From contig CAWBYL010000002.1 of the NCBI GenBank assembly GCA_963793025.1, forward strand, positions 310,001 through 374,000: a stretch of DNA of 64,000 nucleotides, written 5' to 3'. This document shows, piece by piece, positions 1 to 7,430 of the stretch (its first letter is position 1; every line of letters begins with the position of its first letter). The stretch comes from CAWBYL01 sp963793025 (lineage in GTDB: Bacteria > Actinomycetota > Acidimicrobiia > Acidimicrobiales > Acidimicrobilacustridaceae). A model generated the notes under the pieces. The model searched no databases. It saw only the letters and a program-made list of their open reading frames with translations, and was not told where the DNA came from. The translations under genes were made by a program, and so were the position numbers.

Positions 1-1
1 G

Positions 2-226
2 GCGTGGATCGAGGACGTCGTCGTCGACGAGGCCGCCCGCGGTCGGGGCGTGGGCGAGGCGCTCAACCACCATGCCCTGGACCGGGCCCGTCAGCTCGGG
101 GCGAAGACCGTCGACCTGACCTCTCGCCCCAGTCGGGAGGCGGCCAACCGCCTCTACCGACGGATCGGCTTCGTGGCCCGAGAGACCAACGTGTACCGAT
201 TCGATCTCGACACCCCGGAGCCATGA
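2..226 (+). CDS. GNAT-family N-acetyltransferase, C-terminal part
   Basis: This is the last 74 codons of a gene whose 5' end lies outside the window. The frame opens with residues WIEDVVVDEAARGRGVGEAL, which contains the R-G-x-G-V-G acetyl-CoA pyrophosphate loop of GNAT enzymes. It then gives the usual helix, the strand KTVDLTS and the late motif ANRLYRRIGF, typical of the GNAT C-terminus (A-x-x-L-Y-x-x-x-G-F). The acceptor substrate cannot be read from this fragment. The stop overlaps the ATG of the next gene (ATGA at 223-226), so the two are probably co-transcribed. Confidence 0.85.
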   Translation, partial: AWIEDVVVDEAARGRGVGEALNHHALDRARQLGAKTVDLTSRPSREAANRLYRRIGFVARETNVYRFDLDTPEP

Positions 227-1349
227 CGATGCTGACCCCTTTGACGACTACCCGATCCACCCGTCGGCTGACCCCATCGCCCACCCGGCGACCGGCGACC
301 CGAACCACTACGACCGGTACTGGTTCAACGGGCACCATCGCGACGGCGACTTCTACTTCGGCGCGGCGATGGGCCACTACCCCGTCCGTGGGGTGGTCGA
401 CGCCGCCTTCAGCCTGGTGATCGACGGTGTGGAGCACTCGGTGTTCGCCTCGGGCGTCATGCCGTCCGATCGGTCGACCGAGATCGGCCCGATCAGACTC
501 GAGGTGCTCGAGCCCCTGCGCTCGATTCGCTACGTGGTCGAACCGAACGAGCACGGCATCGAGGTGGACCTGACCTTCCGGGCCACCACCGTGGCCATCG
601 AGGAGCCCCGTCAGCGTCGGTTGTCGGACGAAGGCGTCCTCATCATGGACAACACCCGCCTCACGCAGTGGGGCACGTGGGAAGGCACGATCACCGTCGA
701 CGACCGCACGCTGCGGATCGATCCCGACCAGGTTCCGGGAACTCGCGACCGGTCGTGGGGAACCCGGCCCGTGGGGGCACGGATCGAGACCAACCGGCCA
801 CCGAGGATGCCGACCGCGTTCTGGTTGTGGGCGCCCCTTCACTTCGGGGACCGCTTCACCCACCTGGCCATGCACGAGAACCCCGACGGGTCGCGGTGGC
901 TCGAGACCGCTCTCGTGCTCGACCCGCTGGGCTCGCCCGAGGCGCCGACGACCGGAACCGAGGGGGTGCGCGAGGCGAGCGACATCCGCTACGAGCTCGA
1001 GATCCAACCGGGCACGCGGGTCGTGCGCCGGGCCGTGTTGACCTTCACCGATCCCCTCGAGGGCGAGGTGCGCATCGAGCTCGAGACGCTGTTCACGTTC
1101 CGGATGCGCGGCATCGGCTACATGCACCCCTACTGGGCCCACGGCACCAACCACGGGGCCCTCGAGACCGGCCGGGAGGACGTTCGCCTCGAGGACTTCG
1201 ACGGCACCGAGATCTCCTCGATGCACATCCAGAACGTCGTGCGAGCGCGCATGGGGGACCGGGTCGGCATCGGTGTCCTCGAGCAGGCGACGATGGGCCC
1301 GCACGAGCCGACGGGCCTGACCGGCTTCCTCGACGGCCTCGGGAGCTGA
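223..1349 (+). CDS. Hypothetical protein, lipocalin/AttH-like (DUF7064/7065-type), probable frameshift near 228
   Basis: The long open frame is uninterrupted from about 225 to 1349. It encodes a protein starting DADPFDDYPIHPSADPIAHP and continuing through HYDRYWFNGHHRDGDFYFGA, which resembles proteins annotated DUF7064/DUF7065 that often sit beside SDR and acyl-CoA genes. No start codon exists in this frame upstream of the ATG at 369, which would remove the conserved N-terminus. The ATG at 223 overlaps the previous stop (ATGA) and would read M-T-D-A-D-P-F-D-D-Y-P if one G were inserted near 228. I infer a one-base deletion or sequencing error there. The expected product is about 375 residues. 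No catalytic residues are recognised. Family assignment is by eye. Confidence 0.6.
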
Positions 1350-1416
1350 GACACCCGACCGCGAGCAACACCGAGCCCCGAGGAATGGTGAGGGCCCCAC
1401 CGCGGTTCGTCCGGGT

Positions 1417-2169
1417 GTGACCTCGCCCGCCCCCGACACCCGCGGCGCCGCGGTCGGACCGCCACTGGAGCGACCGGTGGTGATGAGCCAGCGGTGGAGC
1501 TCGATCGTGTGGTGCCACTGGCCGGTCCCGGCCGAAGTCGTGGCCCGCCGCCTGCCCCCTCGGGTCGAGCCGGACCTGTTCGACGGGGAGGCCTGGGTGG
1601 GTCTGGTGCCGTTCGAGATGCAGCGGTTGCGCCTCGTCGCCGCCGGCCGGGTGCTCCCGGCCATCCCGACGACCGAGACCTTCAGCGAGGTGAACGTCCG
1701 GACCTACGTCACCGGGCCCCGCGGCCCGGGTGTGTGGTTCGACACCCTCGACGCCTCGTCCCGCCTCGGCTCGGCGGTGGCCCGAGCGGCCTGGTCGCTT
1801 CCCTACCTGCCGTCCCGGATCACGGCCGCGACCGCGGACGGTCCCGGACGGAGGGCCTGGAGCATCCGACGGACCGACGGCACCACTGGACGGGTGCAGG
1901 TGGACGTGGGGGCGGTGGACCCGGAGCACCGAGCGCTCGACGGGTTCCTCACCGAGCGCTACGCGCTGTACGCACGGACGTGGTGGTCACGCCGGCGGGC
2001 CCTGTGGGCGCCGGTGACCCACGCCCGCTGGGACCTGCGAGCATGCTCGGGGATCGAGGTCGACGCCGGTCTCGTCCGCGACGCCGGTTATCCCGTCGGC
2101 GACGTGCCCGCCCATGTTGTGGCGGGCGACGCCGTGGATGTCCGGGTGGGTCTGCCCCGCCTCCTCTGA
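1417..2169 (+). CDS. YqjF/DUF2071 family protein
   Basis: This 250-residue protein has the features of the DUF2071 (YqjF) family. An early W-S-S-I-V-W-C-H-W-P-V segment is followed by a P-P-R-V-E-P-D-L-F-D-G-E-A-W-V-G-L-V-P-F motif and the strand FSEVNVRTYV. These proteins have an acetoacetate-decarboxylase-like fold but no established reaction. The start is the GTG at 1417; an internal ATG at 1485 is less likely because it would trim the conserved opening. It is convergent with the LLM operon ending at 2282, and a truncated gene lies between them. Function unknown. Confidence 0.8.
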   Translation: MTSPAPDTRGAAVGPPLERPVVMSQRWSSIVWCHWPVPAEVVARRLPPRVEPDLFDGEAWVGLVPFEMQRLRLVAAGRVLPAIPTTETFSEVNVRTYVTGPRGPGVWFDTLDASSRLGSAVARAAWSLPYLPSRITAATADGPGRRAWSIRRTDGTTGRVQVDVGAVDPEHRALDGFLTERYALYARTWWSRRRALWAPVTHARWDLRACSGIEVDAGLVRDAGYPVGDVPAHVVAGDAVDVRVGLPRLL

Positions 2170-2195
2170 GGGTGGCGACCCCGAAGCTCCGGGAC

Positions 2196-2268
2196 AGCCG
2201 AGGTCGTCGGCCAGTCGGCTGGCGGTCTCCACCAGGAGCACCTGGTCGGGATCGAGGGCGGCGTCCAT
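2196..2268 (-). pseudogene. Truncated N-terminus of an acyl-CoA dehydrogenase
   Basis: Immediately downstream of the LLM gene on the minus strand, an ATG at 2268 is preceded by a GAGG ribosome site. It opens a frame reading MDAALDPDQVLLVETASRLA and a further DDLG, the first helix of an acyl-CoA dehydrogenase N-terminal domain. After about 24 residues the similarity ends and the frame runs antisense into the DUF2071 gene. No remainder of the enzyme follows. This looks like the broken fourth gene of the IclR/DUF35/thiolase/LLM operon. Only 24 residues support the family call. Confidence 0.5.
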
Positions 2269-2281
2269 GGGTACCTCTCCG

Positions 2282-3301
2282 TCAGGTCCGGTCGCCGCCG
2301 GATTGGCGACGCTCATGACCGCGTCGCGGCTCGGCAATCCTTCGGGTGGCGGCGTACTCGCGCAGCGCGGGCACCACGTCGCCGAAGAGGCGCTCGGTCA
2401 CCGGGCGGGGATCGCCCCCGGCGGTCGCGGGCAGGAAGACGAAGTGCCGGGCGCCGGCGTCGAAGAAGGCCTGGACCTTGGCGATCACCTCGGCACCGGT
2501 CCCCGCCGCGGCCACGTTGTCGAGCATCTGGTGGAAGTCCTGGTCGTAGGTGCCGCCCAGGGTGCGAGCGCACTCGTCCCGGGCGACGTCGCCGTCGGGG
2601 TTGACGTTGACGAAGACCCACACGCACCACTCGAAGCCGGCCAGGTCGCGACCGGCCTCCTCGGCCAGGCCGCGGATGGTGGCCACCGAGTCGGCATAGC
2701 GGCGCGGCGAGTACAGGTAGGGGAACCAACCGTCGCCCATCGTCGCCGCCCGCTGCATCGCCGGGGTCTTGCGCCCGGCGACGATGATCGGAACCCCACC
2801 CCGTTGGAGGGGAGGGGGGTGGATCCTCACGTCGGCCATCGGGTAGTAGCGACCGTCGTGGGTGATCGGTTCGGCCGTCCAGAGCCTCCGCAGCAGGGGG
2901 ATGATCTCGTTGGTCCGCCGGCCCCGTTCCTCGACGGGCACCTGCACGGCCCGGAACTCCTGCGGGTACTCGCCGCCGATGCCCACTCCGAGCACGACGC
3001 GGCCGCCGGTGGTGTTGTCCAGATCGGCGATCTGCTTGGCCACCAGGGCCGGCGGGTACAGGGGCAGCAGCAGGATCGACGTGCCGACGGTGACCCGCTC
3101 GGTCAGCGTGGCCAGTCGGGCCAGCCCCATCATGGCCTCGGGGCTCGGGTTCCGGGAGGCGATGTGGCCCCCGGTCCACATCGAGTCGATCGCCTCGGCC
3201 TCGAGGTCACGCACGAACTGGTCGTCCCCGGTCGCCACGATGCCGATCCGGAGGTCGCTCGTCGCCGGCACCGACCCGTCGCCCCCGGCCACCGAGCTCA
3301 T
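2282..3301 (-). CDS. LLM-class flavin/F420-dependent oxidoreductase
   Basis: The 339-residue protein has luciferase-like monooxygenase hallmarks: RIGIVATGDDQF at the start, then RVTVGTSILLLPLYPPALVA, the segment GGRVVLGVGIGGEYPQEFRA, and P-I-I-V-A-G-R-K-T-P near residue 190. This TIM-barrel family uses FMNH2 or F420H2; the sequence alone does not say which. The ATG at 3301 overlaps the thiolase stop (ATGA, 3298-3301), so it is translated in the same operon. The context (thiolase homologue, DUF35, acyl-CoA dehydrogenase relic) suggests it oxidises an acyl-CoA or terpenoid intermediate; the substrate is inference. Confidence 0.85.
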   Translation of the reverse strand: MSSVAGGDGSVPATSDLRIGIVATGDDQFVRDLEAEAIDSMWTGGHIASRNPSPEAMMGLARLATLTERVTVGTSILLLPLYPPALVAKQIADLDNTTGGRVVLGVGIGGEYPQEFRAVQVPVEERGRRTNEIIPLLRRLWTAEPITHDGRYYPMADVRIHPPPLQRGGVPIIVAGRKTPAMQRAATMGDGWFPYLYSPRRYADSVATIRGLAEEAGRDLAGFEWCVWVFVNVNPDGDVARDECARTLGGTYDQDFHQMLDNVAAAGTGAEVIAKVQAFFDAGARHFVFLPATAGGDPRPVTERLFGDVVPALREYAATRRIAEPRRGHERRQSGGDRT

Positions 3302-4500
3302 GTCGGCTCGGTGGTGTAGACGACGGCGCCACCGAAGTGGGGTGAGGAGTGGCACGCGACCCCGACCGCGGCACCGGCCCGTTGGCGCTCGCCGGCCCGT
3401 CCGGACAGCTGCAGGTAGCACTCGAGCATCTGGGGGATCCCGTGCATGCGGCCGTTGCCGAGGGCGCCGCCACCGGACAGGACCGGGAGACCGCCGGGAG
3501 TGTCGCTGTCGATGCCACCGTCGAGGACGAACCGGTGGGCTTCGCCGACGGGGCAGAAGCCGAGGGTCTCGAGCCAGATGTAGACGAACGGTGAGAAGCC
3601 GTCGTAGAGCTGGGGGAGATCGACGTCGGCCGGGCCGATCCCCGCGGACTCCCACAGTCGCCGGGCGGTCTCGGCGCCGGTGGTCATCATGTCCTCGAGA
3701 GGCCAGTGGGTGGCCACCCGGTGGGCGGTCGGGTGCCCGTTGGCGAAGCCGGCCACGTGGACCGGCTTGTGGGGCAGGTCCTTGGCCCGCTCGGCCGAGG
3801 TCAGCACGAACACGGCGGCGCCGTCGACGGGGATGTCGCAGTCGTAGCGACAGATCGGATCGTCGAGCATCGGCGCGTCGAGGTACTCGTCGACGGTGAG
3901 GGGCTTGTCGTACCAGTACGACCACGGGATGCGGGCCCCGTTCTTGCGGGCCTCGACCACCACGGCGGCCATGGATTCCCGGGTGGCCCCGTAGCGCTGC
4001 GTGTACTCCATGTACGGCAGGGCGATCATGGCCAGCGGGCCGAAGTAGCCCTGGGGAACGAACCACTGCGCCGCCCCGCGGGCCTCGCGCATCGGGTTGG
4101 CGTGGTACCGGGCCTGCGGGTTGTGCAGGGCCCGGTGCAACACCACGTAGTCGGCCGCACCGCTGGCGATGGCGTTCACCGCCAAGGCCACCGACCCGGG
4201 GATCTGGCCGAAGCCCTGGAACCCGGCGGCCCACCGAGGGTTCACCCCGAGGTGCTGGGCGAGCCAGTTGGAGCTCACCATGCTCACGCCGTCCTCGACG
4301 GCGTGGGCTCCGGCCGTGGGGAACAGGGCCCCGGTGGTGAACCCGTCGATCTGCTCGGGCACGAGCCCCGCGTCGGCGATCGCCTGCTTGGCGGTCTCGA
4401 GGGTGACCGCCCCCAACGGGCGCGGCAGGTGCCGCGCCACCGGGCTGTGGGCGTATCCGACGATGGCGACCTGCTCGTGAGCGGCGAACCGTGGGCTCAT
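3298..4500 (-). CDS. Thiolase-fold protein, Ltp2-like (lipid-transfer/aldolase type)
   Basis: This 400-residue thiolase-superfamily member starts at the ATG at 4500, giving MSPRFAAHEQVAIVGYAHSP. It carries an ETAKQAIADAGL segment, a P-Q-L-Y-D-G-F-S-P-F strand and the late G-A-L-G-N-G-R-M-H-G motif that replaces the usual thiolase glycine loop. I see no catalytic Cys in the expected N-terminal position: the region around residues 90-105 reads FQGFGQIPGSVALAVNAIAS. That is the condition in Ltp2-type proteins, which with a DUF35 partner catalyse retro-aldol C-C cleavage of steroid side chains. A DUF35 gene lies directly upstream with an ATGA overlap, supporting a heteromeric aldolase. The substrate is inference. 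Confidence 0.8.
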   Translation of the reverse strand: MSPRFAAHEQVAIVGYAHSPVARHLPRPLGAVTLETAKQAIADAGLVPEQIDGFTTGALFPTAGAHAVEDGVSMVSSNWLAQHLGVNPRWAAGFQGFGQIPGSVALAVNAIASGAADYVVLHRALHNPQARYHANPMREARGAAQWFVPQGYFGPLAMIALPYMEYTQRYGATRESMAAVVVEARKNGARIPWSYWYDKPLTVDEYLDAPMLDDPICRYDCDIPVDGAAVFVLTSAERAKDLPHKPVHVAGFANGHPTAHRVATHWPLEDMMTTGAETARRLWESAGIGPADVDLPQLYDGFSPFVYIWLETLGFCPVGEAHRFVLDGGIDSDTPGGLPVLSGGGALGNGRMHGIPQMLECYLQLSGRAGERQRAGAAVGVACHSSPHFGGAVVYTTEPT

Positions 4501-4946
4501 GGCTGCGCCGCCAACACGAAGGCCGGCACCGAGATGCCCTCGGCGATGTCCTCGAAGGCAACGGTGACGGCCGCGCCGAGGCGAAGCGGGGCGTCGGGGC
4601 CGTCGAGCAGCCGACCGATCATCCGGAGCCCGGACTGCTCCTCGAGCTCGACGTCGACGAGCACGAAGGGCACGTCGTCGTCGAAGCCGGGGAGGAACGA
4701 CTGGCGTACCACCGTCCACGTGCGAAGGGTGCCCCGACCGCTCACCGCCTCGAACCGGAACTCCGGGTCGGGGCTGGCGCACGCCGAGCAGGCGATGTCG
4801 GGCGGGATGGCGAAGGTGGCGCAGTTCGAGCAGCGGGCGACGGTGAGCACGTGGCGGGCCGCCGCCTCCCAGAACGGTGCCGAGCGCTCGTCGGGCACCG
4901 GCACCGGCCGGCGGACCTCGCTCACCGGTGTGTCATCAGTGGTCAT
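4497..4946 (-). CDS. Zn-ribbon/OB-fold DUF35 protein (thiolase/aldolase partner)
   Basis: The 149-residue product has a helical N-terminus (ERSAPFWEAAARH) and a rubredoxin-like zinc ribbon with C-x2-C twice (ARCSNCATF and IACSACAS). An OB-fold follows, with the G-R-G-T-L-R-T-W-T-V-V-R-Q strand. DUF35 proteins act as acyl-CoA-binding partners of Ltp2-like thiolase homologues, as in ChsH2/Ltp2. The stop overlaps the thiolase ATG, and the start follows the IclR stop directly (TGAATG). Together these indicate a translationally coupled operon. The assignment to the family is firm; the exact aldol substrate is not. Confidence 0.88.
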   Translation of the reverse strand: MTTDDTPVSEVRRPVPVPDERSAPFWEAAARHVLTVARCSNCATFAIPPDIACSACASPDPEFRFEAVSGRGTLRTWTVVRQSFLPGFDDDVPFVLVDVELEEQSGLRMIGRLLDGPDAPLRLGAAVTVAFEDIAEGISVPAFVLAAQP

Positions 4947-5847
4947 TCATCGTCCCCTCGGTCGTGATCCGCCGACGTCGTTCGTCGCCCGGTTGGCGGC
5001 GGCCCCCACCTTGTGGCCCATGGCCTCGATCTCGGCGGCCGAGACGTCGTGGTTCCGGCCGAGCAGGAGGATCGAGGCCGACACCCGTCCGCCGGAGTCG
5101 AACACCGGTGCCGACAGCTGGGCGACCCGGACGGGCGCGTCCGGGTCGATCTCGGCGGCCAGGTACTCGCTGTGGGCGGCGTCGCGTACTGGCGCGGTCG
5201 CGAGCCTCGAGCGACTCGCCGTCGTCGGGGTCGCGTGCGTAGCGCTCGATGGCGGCGGCGAGCAACGTCTGTTGGTCCGAGATGACCGTGACGCTGTAAC
5301 CCTGGCGGCGGACCGCGGCGAGCGCGGAGTGGTAGTGGGCCTGCTCGGTCGCGGTGAGGGGCGGGTCGGTGCGATCGAGCCAGGTCTGGATGCCCGACTC
5401 GTCGTCCCAGGCCACGAAGGACGCGCCGAACGGCGGCACCAGGTCGATGGCGTCGCCGGCGCGTGGTCTGACTCCGAGCGGAGGGCCGAAGTCGAAGACG
5501 CTCGCCACCCGGGTCTCGTCGTTCTCGCGCATCGAGACCGCCACCACGGCGCCCTCGGCCCGGGCCAGGGCCTCGGCGTGCACGGCTGCGGCCCGCAGCG
5601 CGGTGTTGGCCGTCCGGGCGGCGTCGCCGAGCGCGATGCAGCCGGCGCCGAGCAGGTAGCGACGCTGGTCGTCGCGTACGACGAGTCCACCGTCCCCGAG
5701 GGCCAGGAGCACCGCATCGGCGGTGGCCCTCGAGACGTCGGCCCGCCGGGCCAGCTCGGAGACCGACAAGGCCTGGTTCGGGGTGGAGGAGAGCACCGTC
5801 AGGATGTCGCACGCTCGGCGAACGGCGGGAGAGGGTCGGATGGGCAC
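4947..5847 (-). CDS. IclR-family transcriptional regulator, frameshifted near 5190
   Basis: The N-terminal helix-turn-helix (ACDILTVL, then LSVSELARRADVSRATADAV) and the effector domain (GAGCIALGDAAR, and ASVFDFGPPLGV) match IclR regulators. The frame is lost around 5190: the first part reads to SLEARDRA and the rest, VRDAAHSEYLAAEIDPDAP to the stop at 4947, is in the neighbouring frame. Removing one base (the T at 5190) joins them into about 300 residues. Both halves are well conserved, so I favour a sequencing indel over a dead gene. The GTG at 5847 is the preferred start; an ATG at 5910 is the alternative. The gene heads the DUF35/thiolase operon and faces the ferredoxin operon, with a palindrome between them. 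Confidence 0.8.
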
Positions 5848-5921
5848 GGCACTCCTCGCGACGGGAGCGGAGGGTGGGACGAGACAGACGTCACGTCGGG
5901 TTGCTAGCATACCAGAGCAGT

Positions 5922-5937
5922 TGCTGATATTTCAGCA
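5922..5937. promoter_or_regulatory. Candidate IclR operator (perfect 6+4+6 palindrome)
   Basis: The sequence TGCTGATATTTCAGCA is a perfect inverted repeat with a four-base A/T spacer. It sits between the divergently oriented iclR gene and the ferredoxin gene, 25 bases before the ferredoxin start. It is one of the few A/T-rich spots in the region. Position, size and symmetry fit an IclR-type operator controlling both operons. Binding is inferred. Confidence 0.55.
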
Positions 5938-5961
5938 GGACAGGGCGGGGAGGAGCTCTCG

Positions 5962-6186
5962 TTGACATCTCGTCTCACCATCGCCATCGACCCGGATCGG
6001 TGTCTGGCCTCGGGCTCGTGCACCTTCCACGCTCCCGACACGTTCGACCTCGACGACGACACGATGAAGGTCGTGCTGATCGACGGGGGCGACGGCGACA
6101 GCGACGACGCCGTGCGGGCCGCGGCGGAGTCGTGTCCGAACCGTGTGATCACCCTCACCGAAGCGGCCTCTGGAGGCGCATCGTGA
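5962..6186 (+). CDS. [3Fe-4S]-type ferredoxin (P450 partner)
   Basis: This 74-residue ferredoxin has the spacing C-L-A-S-G-S-C followed by a C-terminal S-C-P. The middle position of the classical 4Fe-4S motif is Ser, not Cys, as in three-iron ferredoxins that reduce bacterial P450s. The start is a TTG at 5962, chosen because AGGAG lies at 5951-5955 and the product begins MTSRLTIAIDPDRC. It is the first gene of an operon ending with the P450 and aldehyde dehydrogenase genes. The stop overlaps the GTG of the SDR (GTGA). Electron transfer to the P450 at 7427 is the natural inference; no ferredoxin reductase is nearby. Confidence 0.88.
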   Translation: MTSRLTIAIDPDRCLASGSCTFHAPDTFDLDDDTMKVVLIDGGDGDSDDAVRAAAESCPNRVITLTEAASGGAS

Positions 6187-6959
6187 AGCTCGAAGGCAAG
6201 ACCGTGGTCATCACCGGTTCGGGTTCCGGGGTGGGGAGGGCCTCGGCCCTGCTCTTCTCGGCCGAGGGCGCCAACATCGTGGTCGCCGACGTGGTCGACG
6301 ACTGGGCGGCCGAGACCGTCCGCCTCGTCACCGAAGGCGGCGGCCACGCCGTGGCCCGGCACTGCGACGTGGCGTCGGAGGCCGATGTGGAGGCGACCGT
6401 GGCCGCCGCCGTGTCCACCTTCGGGCGTCTCGACGTCATGTTCAACAACGCCGGCGTCACCGGCAACGTTCCCGGGCAGAAGTTCGAGGACTCCGACGCC
6501 GCCGCCTTCACCCGTCTGAGCGAGATCAACTTCCGCGGCGTGTTCAACGGCTGCAAGTTCGCGGTGAAGCAGTTCAAGGCCCAGGGCGACGGGGGCACGA
6601 TCGTCAACACCGGGTCGATCGCCGGGATGGTCGGGTTCGGGAGCGTGGTCTACGGGGCCACCAAGGGGGCCGTGAACCAGCTCACCAAGGGCGTGGCCAT
6701 CGAGTGCGCGGCCGACGGGATCCGCTGCAACGCGATCTGCCCGGGGGCGATGCCTCTCACCAACTTCACCGTGATGGATCGTGAGGCCTTCGAGACCCCC
6801 ACCGACGAGTACCTCGACTTCGTCAGGACGTTCCAGCCCAACGGTTCGTTCCTCACCGCCGAGGACTGCGCCCGGGCCGCGCTCTTCCTGGCCTCGGACG
6901 ACGCCGTCAACATCACCGGGATCCTGCTCCCGGTCGATGGTGGCTACACCGCACGCTGA
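6183..6959 (+). CDS. Short-chain dehydrogenase/reductase (SDR)
   Basis: This 258-residue classical SDR has the Rossmann loop T-G-S-G-S-G-V-G-R, the NNAG motif (MFNNAGVTG), a catalytic Ser in NTGSIAG and a Y-x-x-x-K pair in VYGATKGAV. The acidic residue after strand 2 (VVADVVDD) suggests NAD preference. It starts at the GTG at 6183, overlapping the ferredoxin stop. Its place between a P450-type ferredoxin and a P450 suggests oxidation of an alcohol produced by hydroxylation. Substrate unknown. Confidence 0.88.
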   Translation: MKLEGKTVVITGSGSGVGRASALLFSAEGANIVVADVVDDWAAETVRLVTEGGGHAVARHCDVASEADVEATVAAAVSTFGRLDVMFNNAGVTGNVPGQKFEDSDAAAFTRLSEINFRGVFNGCKFAVKQFKAQGDGGTIVNTGSIAGMVGFGSVVYGATKGAVNQLTKGVAIECAADGIRCNAICPGAMPLTNFTVMDREAFETPTDEYLDFVRTFQPNGSFLTAEDCARAALFLASDDAVNITGILLPVDGGYTAR

Positions 6960-6980
6960 ACCGGAGAGAAGGAACGAGCC

Positions 6981-7430
6981 ATGCCCGATGAACTGAAGCC
7001 CGTCACCAGCGGCCTCGACCTCTCGGTGTTCGGCGACGAGCACGTCCGGCGCTACGAGGAGACCGACGGAGAGGAGGGGTACCTGTGGAACGGGGCCACC
7101 TGCCTGGTCCTGACCACGACGGGCCGCCGCTCCGGCGAAGCGCGCAAGTCGGCGCTCATCTGTGCCTTCGACGGCGACGACTGCGTCGTCATCGCCTCCC
7201 AGGGTGGCGCCCCCACCCATCCGGCGTGGTACCACAACCTGACTGCCGATCCGAAGGTCAGCGTGCAGGTGAAGGGCGACCGATTCGCGGCGGTGGCCCA
7301 CACCGCGGAAGGCCCGGAGCGAGAGCGGCTGTGGGCCCTGGTCAACGAGCAGTGGCCCTCCTACGACGTCTACCAGTCGCGCACCGACCGGGTGATCCCG
7401 GTCGTGGTGCTGGCGAAGGCGACGTCATGA
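6981..7430 (+). CDS. Deazaflavin (F420)-dependent nitroreductase, Ddn family
   Basis: The 149-residue protein matches the Ddn split beta-barrel family: L-T-T-T-G-R-R-S-G near residue 47, V-I-A-S-Q-G-G-A-P-T-H-P-A-W-Y-H-N-L around residues 75-92, and a C-terminal YQSRTDRVIPVVVL strand. Family members use reduced F420 to reduce quinones, nitroaromatics or other electrophiles. It starts at the ATG at 6981 after GGAGAGAAGG. Its stop overlaps the P450 start (ATGA), placing it in the ferredoxin/P450 operon. Physiological substrate not known. Confidence 0.88.
   Translation: MPDELKPVTSGLDLSVFGDEHVRRYEETDGEEGYLWNGATCLVLTTTGRRSGEARKSALICAFDGDDCVVIASQGGAPTHPAWYHNLTADPKVSVQVKGDRFAAVAHTAEGPERERLWALVNEQWPSYDVYQSRTDRVIPVVVLAKATS

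Noticed and set aside
63..1664. Long antisense ORF (533 codons) on the minus strand over the lipocalin-like and DUF2071 genes
   Set aside because: It is the complement of real coding DNA in 70% GC sequence, has a His/Gly/Arg-rich composition and no recognisable motif.
2114..5907. Long plus-strand frames (such as 401 and 733 codons) across the DUF35/thiolase/LLM operon
   Set aside because: They are shadows of the minus-strand genes, with skewed composition and no family features.
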